Source of the DNA: Trachythela sp. YZ-2020
Taxonomy: Eukaryota; Cnidaria; Anthozoa; Malacalcyonacea; Clavulariidae
NCBI GenBank assembly: GCA_016169945.1
Contig: JADLSH010000393.1
Location: 7,705,501-7,769,500 of the forward strand
Direction of reading: 5' to 3'
DNA: 64,000 bases
Shown: in pieces, positions 18,000 to 28,180 of the stretch
How positions within the stretch are numbered: position 1 is the first letter of the stretch
Layout: every line of letters starts with the position of its first letter
Notes under the pieces: generated by a model
Database searches by the model: none
Told to the model about the DNA's origin: nothing
What the model saw: only the letters and a program-made list of their open reading frames with translations
Position numbers and translations under genes: made by a program

Positions 18000-19253
18000 T
18001 TGGTACGCTTGGCAGAGTTAGTGCTCACCTTGAACAATTTCTCGTTTGATGGTGAACATTACCAACAAATAAGTGGTGTGGCCATGGGTACCAAAATGGG
18101 ACCCAACTATGCTAATTTGTTTGTTGGTTATGTGGAAAAACAAATCTTCGAACAGTACACTGGTCCCTCACCTGACTTCTATCGCCGGTTCATTGATGAT
18201 TGCTTAGGCACTGCATCATGTTCGCGTGCTGATCTGAATTGCTTCATTAACTTTGTTAATGACTTCCATCCAGCACTTCAGTTCACATGGGAGATCAGTG
18301 AGACCAGTGTATCATTCCTAGACATTCTCATTTCTATCAATTGTAATAGGCTGAGCACATCTGTCTTTTACAAGCCTACTGACTCCTACAGCTATCTTCT
18401 CTTCTCATCCTGTCATCCTAAGCACACTAAAACTGCTATCGCTTACTCTCAATTCTTACGTCTTCGTCGCCTCTGTAGCGAAGACGACGACTTTGATGCC
18501 AAATGTTCAGAAATGAGAAGCTTTTTTGTGAATCGTGGTTATCCTTCCCACCTTTTAGATACTGCCCTTAACAAGGCCTCCCTTATACCCCGTTCAGACA
18601 CCTTAAGAGAACCTTCGGTTGCAATTTCTAATAAAAAAGTACCTTTAGTTTTAACCTTTCATCCCTTCAATTTTAAAGTAAGGGACATCATTTGCCGGAA
18701 TTTTAATCTACTTAAAAATGACCCTGCAACGTCTTCCATTTTCTCCGAGACCCCACTAGTCTCTTTTCGACACAGTAAAAACATCCGGGAAACCCTAGTG
18801 CACAGCTCACTGCGACAGGATTCTGTGTCACCAGCTGGCACTGTTTCCTGTGGTCGTGCTAAGTGCTACACTTGTAAGCATTTAAACCCCACCACCTGTA
18901 TTTCGGCTCCTAAATCTCAGTTTGTCATCAAGCACAGTTTCACGTGCATCTCCTCCAACCTCGTTTACTGCATCTCTTGCAGCAAATGTGGCTTGCTCTA
19001 CATCGGAGAGACTGGAAGACGTTTAGGCGATAGGTTTGCTGAGCACTTGCGTGATGTTAAGAACAATGTGCACAACAAACCTGTTGCTAGGCACTTCAAC
19101 AGTGCCAACCACTCCTTTTCTGATATGAAAATATGCGCCATTCATCCCATTATTGGTGCTAATGATACCCGTCGGAAGCAAGAAAAGCATCTCATTTTTA
19201 AACTTGGCCCCATTCAGCCTGATGGTATCAATGAGCGCCTCTCCTTCATCTAG
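18000..19253 (+). CDS. Penelope reverse transcriptase (partial) with GIY-YIG endonuclease
   Basis: The 417-residue open frame starts inside reverse transcriptase: SGVAMGTKMGPNYANLF is motif B' and YRRFIDDCLG is motif C with the FIDD catalytic pair. After a linker, a Cys-rich region (CGRAKCYTCKHL) leads into the GIY-YIG nuclease: LVYCISCSKCGLLYIGETGRRLGDRF, with the catalytic YIG and Arg, here quoted in parts. RT fingers and motif A are absent, so the protein cannot be active. The 3' portion is intact to the TAG. Such proteins prime reverse transcription at chromosomal nicks made by the nuclease. Confidence 0.9.
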   Translation: MVRLAELVLTLNNFSFDGEHYQQISGVAMGTKMGPNYANLFVGYVEKQIFEQYTGPSPDFYRRFIDDCLGTASCSRADLNCFINFVNDFHPALQFTWEISETSVSFLDILISINCNRLSTSVFYKPTDSYSYLLFSSCHPKHTKTAIAYSQFLRLRRLCSEDDDFDAKCSEMRSFFVNRGYPSHLLDTALNKASLIPRSDTLREPSVAISNKKVPLVLTFHPFNFKVRDIICRNFNLLKNDPATSSIFSETPLVSFRHSKNIRETLVHSSLRQDSVSPAGTVSCGRAKCYTCKHLNPTTCISAPKSQFVIKHSFTCISSNLVYCISCSKCGLLYIGETGRRLGDRFAEHLRDVKNNVHNKPVARHFNSANHSFSDMKICAIHPIIGANDTRRKQEKHLIFKLGPIQPDGINERLSFI

Positions 19254-19538
19254 CTCATTCTTTTCTCTTAAATACTTCTTATATACTTTCCTCTATATCC
19301 CCTCTTCCCTTCCCTTGTACGACATTTATAGCGCTTTGATAAGTGTAACGCCTGTGCGCAGGCCTTCTACCCTATAATCGGGCCGAAGCCTGCACGCAGT
19401 CTATATCTTTACATATTAATTCTATTTTGTTATGATTGTTATGACTACTTTATTTTCATTGGTTAATATTTTGTTCACGTGACAGCTTTTATAGCGTTGC
19501 TATAAAAGCTGATGTAATGTGTTTATCTGTCTACTAAT

Positions 19539-19575
19539 TTCTCCTGACGAAGGACTTTAGCTCGAAACGTCGAGA
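19539..19575 (+). ncRNA. Hammerhead ribozyme-like motif, weak stem II (Penelope 1 tail)
   Basis: CTCCTGACGA, a 13-base stem II region, then GAAACGTCGAG reproduce the hammerhead core (CUGANGA, GAAA, GUC) with stem I pairing CUC/GAG. Stem II pairs poorly and stem III is minimal, so activity is doubtful. Hammerheads are a known feature of Penelope elements. Confidence 0.55.
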
Positions 19576-19636
19576 TTTTGTTTATATCTCAATAGGCACA
19601 CGCGAAACAACCCTCATTTGTTCAATCAATGTTATA

Positions 19637-21139
19637 TGCATGCAACAAAAAAACATGTCGATTTCATATTTTAAGAACTTGTCGATTTCATCAATGTTAT
19701 GGCCAATTTGTACATCAACGTTACATCAATTGCAATGTTACGGCCAAAATCATAAGACAAAACAACTCAAAAAATGAGTAGATTTTAAATTTTGGGGGAT
19801 AATTTCTGTTTTAATTGTCACATTTTGCATGCGTTCATCAGTTCATGAATTAATTTCGAGGCATGCAAAAAGTGACGTTTGAAACAAGTTCATATTAACT
19901 CTTCAACTGTTTAAATTTCAGTATAGATTTAGTTTCCCTATAGTATAAAGACAACAATGAAGTTCAGATATGACATGCGTTATCTAGCCTACTGCTTGTT
20001 TTATACAGTAAACACTAAAAAAGTGAACCTTGGATTTAGAAATCAGGAATTTCGTTTCGTGTGCATACACCTAGAAGCTATCTTTAATTACAAAGTGCAT
20101 AAAATCTTGTGTTTTTCAAAAGGTTCAATTTCTAAAGGATCACCTATTTGGCTATTTCTGATACATTCTAACCTGTATCAAATTTAATGACCAAAAATCA
20201 TACAGTCTGCGCCTGAAATGAGCTTGAAGATGGTCTGAAATACACATACTGATATATATTCATATACATATATATATGTATAGCTTATAGCACAGTCTAA
20301 AATACTAAATTATTAATTATGTAATGTTATACTGTAAATTGAATAAACATCTAAAACAGGTCTTACAAAACCAGACATTTGCATATTTTTGTATTGTACA
20401 AAAGCGTTAAAAATATATACATGTGCGCAAAATAATTTTGCATTTGGAAAGCTATAAAACGAAAGCCTTATTCCATCATTCTGTTCTTACTTTGCTGGAT
20501 ATGTGAGTCACCTACATGTAAAGCACAACTCATTTCAACTCATTGCCATTCGAATATTTGTCTTAGTGCGCGCAGAACTGAGACCCTGTCTGTTCTGACA
20601 ATAATATGCATGCTTATATGTATGCCCTTGCGAATACGACCATGCATATTATTTCATTCGCTTAATGACACTGATAATAACGTAAATTACTTCCCATATT
20701 AAAAAATAATAGGATTCTTCTCTACTTATATTTGAATTTTTAGCCTTTCTATTTCGCGCAAGTGTATTTTTTTCGAAGATCACGCTACAGAAGTTGTACG
20801 AAATATGCAGTCGCTTAATTGTGCGCAATGCGCTTGATGTTTTGAGATATAAATCCCCTATATACACAAATTGGATCTGCTGCGTCCGCTCGCTCGCTAC
20901 CGCAGCAATAAATTAAAGTTATAATAACGTGAGTCATGACACAAATTACATTATGATATGAATACTAAAATTAACTAAACCACCATTCACCACAGACAGC
21001 TTTGAAATGACTGGTACATAAATAAAGTACAATTTTTTATTTGACATGCTTTCCCATTGCGAGTGATGCATTAACTAATTATTACTGTTTGTAAATTGTA
21101 AGTTACTAAAATAATTTATATCCTACTTTCATTTTGCAG
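19637..21139 (+). other. Remainder of DUF6589 intron 1
   Basis: AT-rich intron DNA after the Penelope insertion. No gene or clear repeat is seen; it ends at the TTTTGCAG acceptor before exon 2. Confidence 0.5.
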
Positions 21140-21486
21140 CTTCAAGAAGGCTTAACAAGCTTGGTGTTTGTCTATCCCCTAGCAGAAGAGATGATCTTCT
21201 AAAACTACTTGGAGGGCACTTCATGGACCAAGTGATTGAGAAGGTAAAGAATCACAGAGTCTTTCGTGGCACAGGTGACAATTGGGACCTAAAGGTCCTG
21301 AGAGGGCATATGAGGAAGGAAATCCAAAATTAAGACTTGCATCTATTTGCATCAAATCTCATTGAGAACAGGGTTCCCTTTTTCCACCTACCAAATGATT
21401 CTCCCAAGGATAACATTCTGACCCTTCCACGATCGAAATTCAGTTTAAATGGATTGGAATGGAAGAAGTATGCTGAATCAGCTAAG

Positions 21487-22002
21487 GTATTTTGCACATT
21501 TATCAAATGAATGAAACCTACATTTTTGCTATTATAATATTATATTGACTATTGTTTGCAAGAAGCGGTGTTTTATCAGATTATAGTTAATACCATTCGT
21601 AATCTGATAAAACGCATGCTTCGAGATTATTTAACAGTTTCAACAATGGCTCGTAAATATTCTTTATACAAATTATACGTCTATTGAAGTTAAATTTGGT
21701 TTTGTATAGAGAATACTATAGATTTTGTGTTTTAATAACTAAGCTAAAATGCTTAGTAGTGATTAGTCATTAGTTCTTCATGTCGGGTTAGTGTCGATGC
21801 TTATTAATAGGAATAATAGGCATTGTATACCATATATAGTCTTTATTGCTATATATTTGTATATAGACAAATACTATTTAGTATTGTAAATTTGACGCAG
21901 GACCCCACTGAAAAATATGTTTCTGAGTGATGTGGGTATCCTGGATAAATATAATTATTATAATAATTATTATAATAATTATTTATTATTCTTACTGTAT
22001 AG
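21487..22002 (+). other. DUF6589 intron 2 with hairpin
   Basis: Contains an imperfect inverted repeat at 21563-21621 (TGTTTTATCAGATTA ... TAATCTGATAAAACG) and an ATAATT-type AT-rich run at ~21945-21985. Nothing coding is seen. Confidence 0.45.
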
Positions 22003-23441
22003 GAGGTACTCATAGCAAGAATCCTCATTGTTTTTTCCCCAAATTCAATTTTTTAAAGTCTGTCATTCCAAAGCACATTGACCACATCTATTCCAATCAA
22101 ATGGCTCAAAAGTCGTATCTTGCTAGCTTACCAATCATCAATGCAAATGAAGCAAAATATGAGGATTGTGTAAACATTCTAAGAACATATGAGAGCTGGA
22201 TTGCTTAAGTTTATGTGAAAGCTGGGCTAATTGACGAAATGCCTCAAGCTAATGATCCAGTAATCCCAGAAGGGCCAGCAGCACCTGGTCAAACAAATGC
22301 CCACAGAGAAGATACTCCCAATGACCCTATGAGAGAAATGAAGATACCTTTTGGAGGTGACCAGCTGACCAGAGTGAGATTTGCTGGTGCGAAAGACCTA
22401 CTTGCAGGATCCCATACACCATCTGACCGTTTTGAACATTGCTCGCCATTCAAGCCAGTCATGTTTCATACAAGAGCATCGTTGTTGCAGTATTCCTATT
22501 CATTTCTCCACAAGGCTGAATCGGTTAATCAAGTTGGCACTCTGAAGTTCTTTAGGGAAAAATACAACAGATGCAATGCCACTCCATCAAAAGTAATTGA
22601 CTCATTGGACATCACAACTGCAGCAATGCATTTCTTTGGCATGTCCACTACTAATGATGTTCAAACAGAAAATAAGTTTCCAGGGAATACATCCAATGCA
22701 ACATCTGCAGAGAAGGAAACATATTTCAATAACGTGTTTGGAAAGTTCATTGACGAGTTTGTTTTCCAGAAGAACACCAACTCTGGAGCCAATGAAGATG
22801 AGGATTATGTTCAAAACTATGCATTGTGCCATATTTTTCTCACCATCCTCGTATTACAACTGAAGGATACAGCAGCAGAGGCAGACGGTGAAAGAAATCT
22901 AATTAATCAGAAACTATTGTTAATGGTTTTCAAATCCTTGGGGTCCTATAGCAAATATGCTTTGGAAATGTTTGTCAGCATTGCTCAAATAGAGTGTTTG
23001 TTAACTCCTCGTTTAGCTGAAGAGTTCAAATGGGGATTTTTTGTCAACTGGAGAGGTGGAAAGGGCAAAAATATCGAAAATGACATGGCACAAGAGATAA
23101 GCAACAGACTCAGCAAAAACATTGTTCAGAGAATGGGCCCAAACAAAACATTAAGCTCAATCAGTAAAGTTTGCAAGGCAACAAATGGCATTAAACAGGT
23201 TGTAGAACAATTTGATGGCACTGTTGGCATCCACAAGGTTTCTGCGCAACACACAACACGAGACTCAATGGCAGATGAAAAAGAGATGGTTGCTGATTTA
23301 GTTAAACTCGACCCTTTCAATAAAGTACCTGGTAGATCACACACAAGCTTTCCTGCTATAAAAAGGTGCCCTATGCTGTATTTAGATGTTGTTGAATTCC
23401 ATCAGTGGATCGAAAAACACAAGAAGGAACTAAAGAGATAA

Positions 23442-24046
23442 TGGTACATGCCTGCCAATGTGCTTCTTTATCTTAATTTATCTAATGCAATTCTTATTCA
23501 TGTTTTAAGGGAGACTCTTGCTAATCAATTGATCAATGATCTTTTCTGAAACATTCAATCATGTTTATTTCATTAAATACCATAAAAGAAGGTGAATTAG
23601 CTATTAAATGCCCAAATCGGCGAGGGCTATTTAGTGAAATGCCTGATGGCCAAACGCATTCTGTTAAATAACCTGAATCGAGCTGGACTAAATGTAAATA
23701 GATAGTTCACCTCTTTTTATGGTATTACGTTTTGCAATTCCATCATTCCATGTTTGTGGGTATTCCATTTTTTCTTGCAGGCCGGGCCAATAATTACAGT
23801 CAATTTTTATTCAGTACATTTTATGTTTCTCTAGCAAAACCATGTTATCCTTTTCGAATTTTATCTCTGTTGATGTCACATTATAGTTATAATTCTACCT
23901 GGGTTGATGTCAATGGTGGTAAAATTAGCAAAATAAATACTTTAAATTTAGCTATACATGCAGTAAGTGAGATATAGGTTAATTAGTTTTTAATGGCCCC
24001 TTGAGAACAAATTTAATGCCTGCAAACGTGGCACTGTATTATGTAT
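23442..24046. other. Spacer between convergent genes of element A, with a MITE
   Basis: A ~147 bp MITE lies at 23578-23724. Its ends are TACCATAAAAGAAGGTGAA and TTCACCTCTTTTTATGGTA, with TA at both edges as in Tc1/mariner-type targets. The remainder, between the DUF6589 stop and the RecQ stop, holds nothing recognisable. Confidence 0.65.
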
Positions 24047-26640
24047 CTAACGCAAAGGGGCATATGTTGATGTGAGAGAAAAAAATTTGGAATAGCACTC
24101 TTCATCCCAGATACCACAGATATCTAGCAGATCCGACTCTACTCTGATGTACTCAATTTCGGTCATGATCTTTTTGAGACTGTTTTGACATGGAATTGGA
24201 GATTTCATCAGCATCAAACTTGGACTGTTGCTGTTGTAAACCTGGAGTTGGACTTCCTTTAGAATAAGTTTCTGCAAAATGATAGTATTAGCAGTTGTTA
24301 AAAATCTCACCTTTTCTCTACTTTCCATAGGTTCATTGCAGACAGCAGTTGGATTGGATTCTTCACAAACACAACAGCATCTCTCTTGCTTAACACATGG
24401 AAATCCCAAGTAATTCAGGAGGAGTTGTCGAAGGCAGGTCTCTAGCGATTGGCAGTATTCCTTCATAGATTTATCTATATGTTTCAGGTTGTCTGATATG
24501 TCTGAGTTGTTATAACATAATGTTGCACTTGACAATTGACCTGTACGACCAGCACGGCCAATTTCTTGGACATAGGATTCAATACTACTTGGAGGTGTAA
24601 TGTGTATAACATGCATTATATCTGGTGCATCAACTCCCATTCCAAGAGCAGATGTAGCAAATATAACCCTTATTCGCGAGTTTCGTTTCTTAATTTCTGA
24701 TATGATACTCTTCTTCATTTCATTTGTTTGGGGCGCATGAAACTGTGCAAACAACCTTGCAGCTGGATCATTAGTTTCCCCCCACATATTGTTTCTCCTT
24801 TAACACTCTTTCAAACAACCCATATACATATCCACAGTACTTTAGCTTCATGTATATTACTGTCATGGGGTACTTTTCAAGTTTAACAGACAATTCATTA
24901 GCAATAGGTTGAAGGATATCACTGTAGCTTTCGTATATATGGTGATTACTCATTCGCATCTTCTTTGCAAGAAATATATTCTTTCTATTTGGGTTAGCTG
25001 ATACAACTTTACAGGAGCTGTCCAAATTCATGCTATTTTTTAGGTTGTTCAACAAATGGGGTGGTGCTGTGGCTGTGAGTGCAAGAATTGGAATATTTGG
25101 GAAGAAGGCACGTACAGTGGACAAACTTTTATAATCTTTTCTGAATTCTTTACCCCTTGAAAATAGAAAAATATTTCACTTGATAACTTTATCAATAATC
25201 AATTGTTTCACAGATAACTATTGCACAGTCTGAATCAGGGCAAGAATGTTTTACCTTTGAGATTGGAAGATTGATTCTCAATCAGGACTCGACTCATGTG
25301 GTTAAAATCTGGGTTTGAATAAGGTCAATGTTATATCACTCAATGCAATTGCAATACAATCTCTCTGAGTATGTCATCTATCTTGCCACCCAATGACATT
25401 TGTAATATTAATATGACTTCACAAATTTCATTGCTAATGCCACAAATACATTTTTACATTTGTGAAAATATTTCATTCCACTTTCCAATGCTATCTCAAG
25501 CAACAACCCACAAACAGGCATGCTCGATAAGTACAGTGTATGAGATTTTATAAATATAACGTGGAAAAACAAAACATGAAAACATATAGCTACTAGCTAG
25601 TACACACAAAATCTTGTTAACTTGAATGCAAAGAATACTGTGTTAATCAGTGGAATAAGCAGACTACATGTTTGATTTAATGTCACAAGAAATATTTACC
25701 AGTTCCTGATATTTCCTGCCCAACAGAGAAACATACAAGGAAAACTATCGGTGGGGGCAAATGTTTGGTAAATTACATGCCAAATATGTGTAACCATATC
25801 AGTGTACATCAACTACCACAACTAGCACACTATAACTGCACATACTGTTGACAACAATTACAGTCGTCTCACGTAGTCACATACACTAGCTGCTCACATA
25901 GCAGTTTTTACTGCTCTCTTGTTAACTTTTAAAACCTTTTGCCCGCCAGAAGCATGTATACAAGTTACTTTCCATGGATCAATGTTCAATAAAGGTATAC
26001 AATATATTATAATATTTATACACTATACATGCATGCACGGTGTATCATACACTGATACAGTGTGTAAACATGGCAACATGCAGTATGTATTATGTATTAA
26101 ACACTTAACTCACCACATTTCTACGCAATGCGCTTCGTCCACAATACATGCAACAACATTTCTTTGAAACACTGTACTTTTCATAAGATTTCTTCCTTTA
26201 ACACTCAGTAAGGCTTCCGGATGGGTAAAAACAAGTTGAACATCGCCATTTAACAGCTTGTCGTTTAATAGACATACATCATCGCTTTCTGCTGTTCTTT
26301 CATGTGATCCAAACAAACTTTCCGCTACTTCCCTGCGATGATCAACCAACTGGAGAACTTCTGCCTCGATACCAATACTCTTAGCAACCTTTAACTGATC
26401 CTCGATGATTGCATTTAAAGGACATACTACGATAACGATATTTTTGTCAGCCTTGGTCGGCAAGAAATTTGGAAGAAGTTGAAATAAAAAATAATTCCCA
26501 AAACCAGTTGGTAGAACAGCAACGACATCAAATCCGTTTAGTATGTGCTCAAAACATTTAATTTGGAGTGGTTTTAAGCAAAACGAAGGGAATCTTCCAA
26601 CATTTAACGCCTTATGAAGTCGCTGCAGTATGTGAATTTT
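24047..26640 (-). pseudogene. RecQ-like superfamily 2 helicase of element A
   Basis: Exon 1 (about 26640-26113) carries motif I as LPTGFGNYFLF, motif Ia (VVCPLNAIIEDQ) and the DEAH box (CIVDEAHCVEMW), and ends at a GTGAGT donor. Exon 2 (25155-24047) resumes GKEFRKDYKSL. It contains LALTATAPP (motif III), FATSALGMGVDAPDI (motif V), YVQEIGRAGRTGQ (motif VI) and a RecQ zinc-binding region (CVKQERCCCVCE). The Walker A Lys is Asn here, so ATP hydrolysis should fail. A one-base frameshift falls in a run of C near 24775-24785, and no clear start codon is visible. It is convergent with the DUF6589 gene and inside the same TIRs, so it is probably an element-borne helicase. Confidence 0.8.
25156..26112 (-). 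other. RecQ intron of element A
   Basis: About 0.96 kb bounded by GTGAGT (donor) and AAG (acceptor). No embedded gene or definable repeat is seen. Confidence 0.5.
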
Positions 26641-26721
26641 TTTCTAAACACGATGAAAATATTTAGCATATGTAATTATCACGCTAATTTATTCAAAACC
26701 ACGATTCGTGGTTTTAAAAAT

Positions 26722-26775
26722 CAGCCGGTGCCAGGGCCTTTTCCCTCCCTAAAAAAGGCCCTGGGTACGAGGTTG
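26722..26775 (-). repeat. Right TIR of element A
   Basis: 54 bp, reverse complement of the left TIR with no mismatch by eye; followed by CCTGACCCC (26776-26784). Confidence 0.9.
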
Positions 26776-26784
26776 CCTGACCCC

Positions 26785-28180
26785 CACCCAACCTCTACCC
26801 TAACCCCTACCATAAACCCTATACACCTGGTATATATAGGTTGTCGTCCGCTACCACATATTGTCTTCAAGTTAAGCTTAGTCAATATATAAACCAAACC
26901 ATACTCATGGGGTAAAGGTCCACTTTGGCTCCAAAAGATTAAGAACGGTAAGATACGATGTGCTTTTCAAATTCTTAAATTTGAAAATAAAACATGTTAC
27001 ATGTATATTCTGTAACCTATTCAATAGCTGAATGGGCTACCCTGTTAAAATGGAATTTACCATTACCACCATTGTAACGAAACTATTACAGTTTCAATAA
27101 TGCTCACCCCTTGCAAGGGGTTGGTTAGGGTAATGTTCAGTTGATCAGGCTTTTGCCAATAGAAGGTTAAGAAACTCAATTAAAATACCGTAGAACTCGT
27201 TATACATGTTTTTTATCTTGCTTTATGCAACAAATTGGTCATTTCATTGTCAAATGTGTATTTGTATTTCTGCCCAATCAACCAATAGCAATGATTGGTT
27301 TAATTACTCATCTGTGATCTCACAAAATGGTCAATTGACAACATTGGTTGGTTGGGCAAAAATAAAATACACACAAGATGATGAAAGAACCGTTTTTTTT
27401 GGCATAAAGCTAGACAAAAAGGGTAATGAGTTCCACTGTATTTTCAGCGCTTCCTAACCTTGTATGCTATTTACTATGATCAGGCATAGGATGAGGGTCA
27501 GGTCCTTAGAAATACAATGGAGCCACAGTATGATGAAATGCATTATTGATGGTTGATGAATTATGACCATATAACTCATCCAATTGACAATGTGTTTGAT
27601 CAAAGTTGGAGAGACACACCTCCCTCGAAATCCGCCGTTGCTGGTTGTATACAGTATATCGTCATAAACAAGTCTAGGATAATTGGTTATTCGAGAAGCA
27701 ATTACCTATATACCATATATGTAAGAGTACACCATTCCTGAAATTTGCCAAAACCAATATGTGTATTGAAACAGTCAATTCCAGCTGTACCCAACCGCAC
27801 ATCTATCCCTGGGACTTTACCTTGTGCCCAGGGGTGGGGGGCCACATGTTGATTGAATTTAAACTTTTCAGTGACAAAAATAAAAATGTCTAATAGTTGG
27901 GGAAATGGACTATGCTGGAATTGACTGATACATAAGATATTACCGGTAACTCTGTTATGGTCTCATTTATTTACCACCATGTAAGAACTTATAACTGAGG
28001 TACTGTACATGTAAACATACATGAATGATAAATTGTACTATGATATTAACGGCAGGACTTAAAACAGAGTGGAGGGACAGGTATTCCCTGGCATCAAGAA
28101 CACTGGAAATCCTTCATCAATTAATATAGGATAAGCCATTGTATCATTAATATTAATATTAATATTTACGCTATTAACAG
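26785..28180. other. Spacer with small MITE, before locus B
   Basis: A ~88 bp element at 27271-27358 has 16 bp inverted ends (TGCCCAATCAACCAAT / attggttggttgggca). No other feature is supported, and I find no TIR like that of element A on this side of locus B. The stretch ends at a TTAACAG acceptor at 28180. Confidence 0.5.

Larger units (their letters stand above)
17985..19622 (+). mobile_element. Penelope-like retroelement 1, 5'-truncated
   Basis: The insert lies between two 14 bp CAATCAATGTTATA copies within an intron of the DUF6589 gene. It keeps the C-terminal half of reverse transcriptase, the GIY-YIG nuclease and a 3' tail with a hammerhead-like motif. Loss of the RT N-terminus fits 5' truncation during reverse transcription. 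Confidence 0.9.
16860..23441 (+). pseudogene. DUF6589-family protein of element A, multi-exon, broken
   Basis: Exon 1 (16860-17710) begins MMAETQETPKK and contains a Cys-rich ZAD-like module (CGSCYESHRMCRIL, then MCRNCKKFINKM) and LVWNEMATNIPFLVDIF. It ends at a GT donor after GGCTKQ. Exon 2 (21140-21486) runs RRLNKLGVCLSPSRRDDLL to GLEWKKYAESAK, with AG and GT sites. The last exon (~22003-23441) holds the family signature FGGDQLTRVRFAGAKDL and a long C-terminal helical domain. Lesions: frameshifts near 16915 and 17400, TAA in exon 2 (~21333) and TAA at 22206. DUF6589 proteins are multi-copy and uncharacterised; a transposase role is inferred from its place between TIRs. Intron 1 holds a Penelope insertion. 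Confidence 0.75.
16657..26775. mobile_element. Element A: large DNA transposon encoding DUF6589 protein and RecQ helicase
   Basis: The 10,119 bp unit is bounded by identical 54 bp TIRs starting CAACCTCGTACCCAGG and a 9 bp duplication CCTGACCCC. Inside are a plus-strand multi-exon DUF6589 gene that starts ~150 bp from the left TIR and a convergent minus-strand RecQ-like gene that starts ~80-130 bp from the right TIR. A Penelope retroelement (1.64 kb) and a small MITE were added later. Without these insertions the element is ~8.3 kb. Element D (50148-58688) has related ends and also a 9 bp duplication. I cannot assign a named superfamily; the 9 bp duplication would fit MULE-like elements, but the encoded protein does not look like one. 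Confidence 0.8.

Noticed and set aside
27206..27457. 83-residue frame at 27206
   Set aside because: It is largely made of the 88 bp MITE at 27271-27358.
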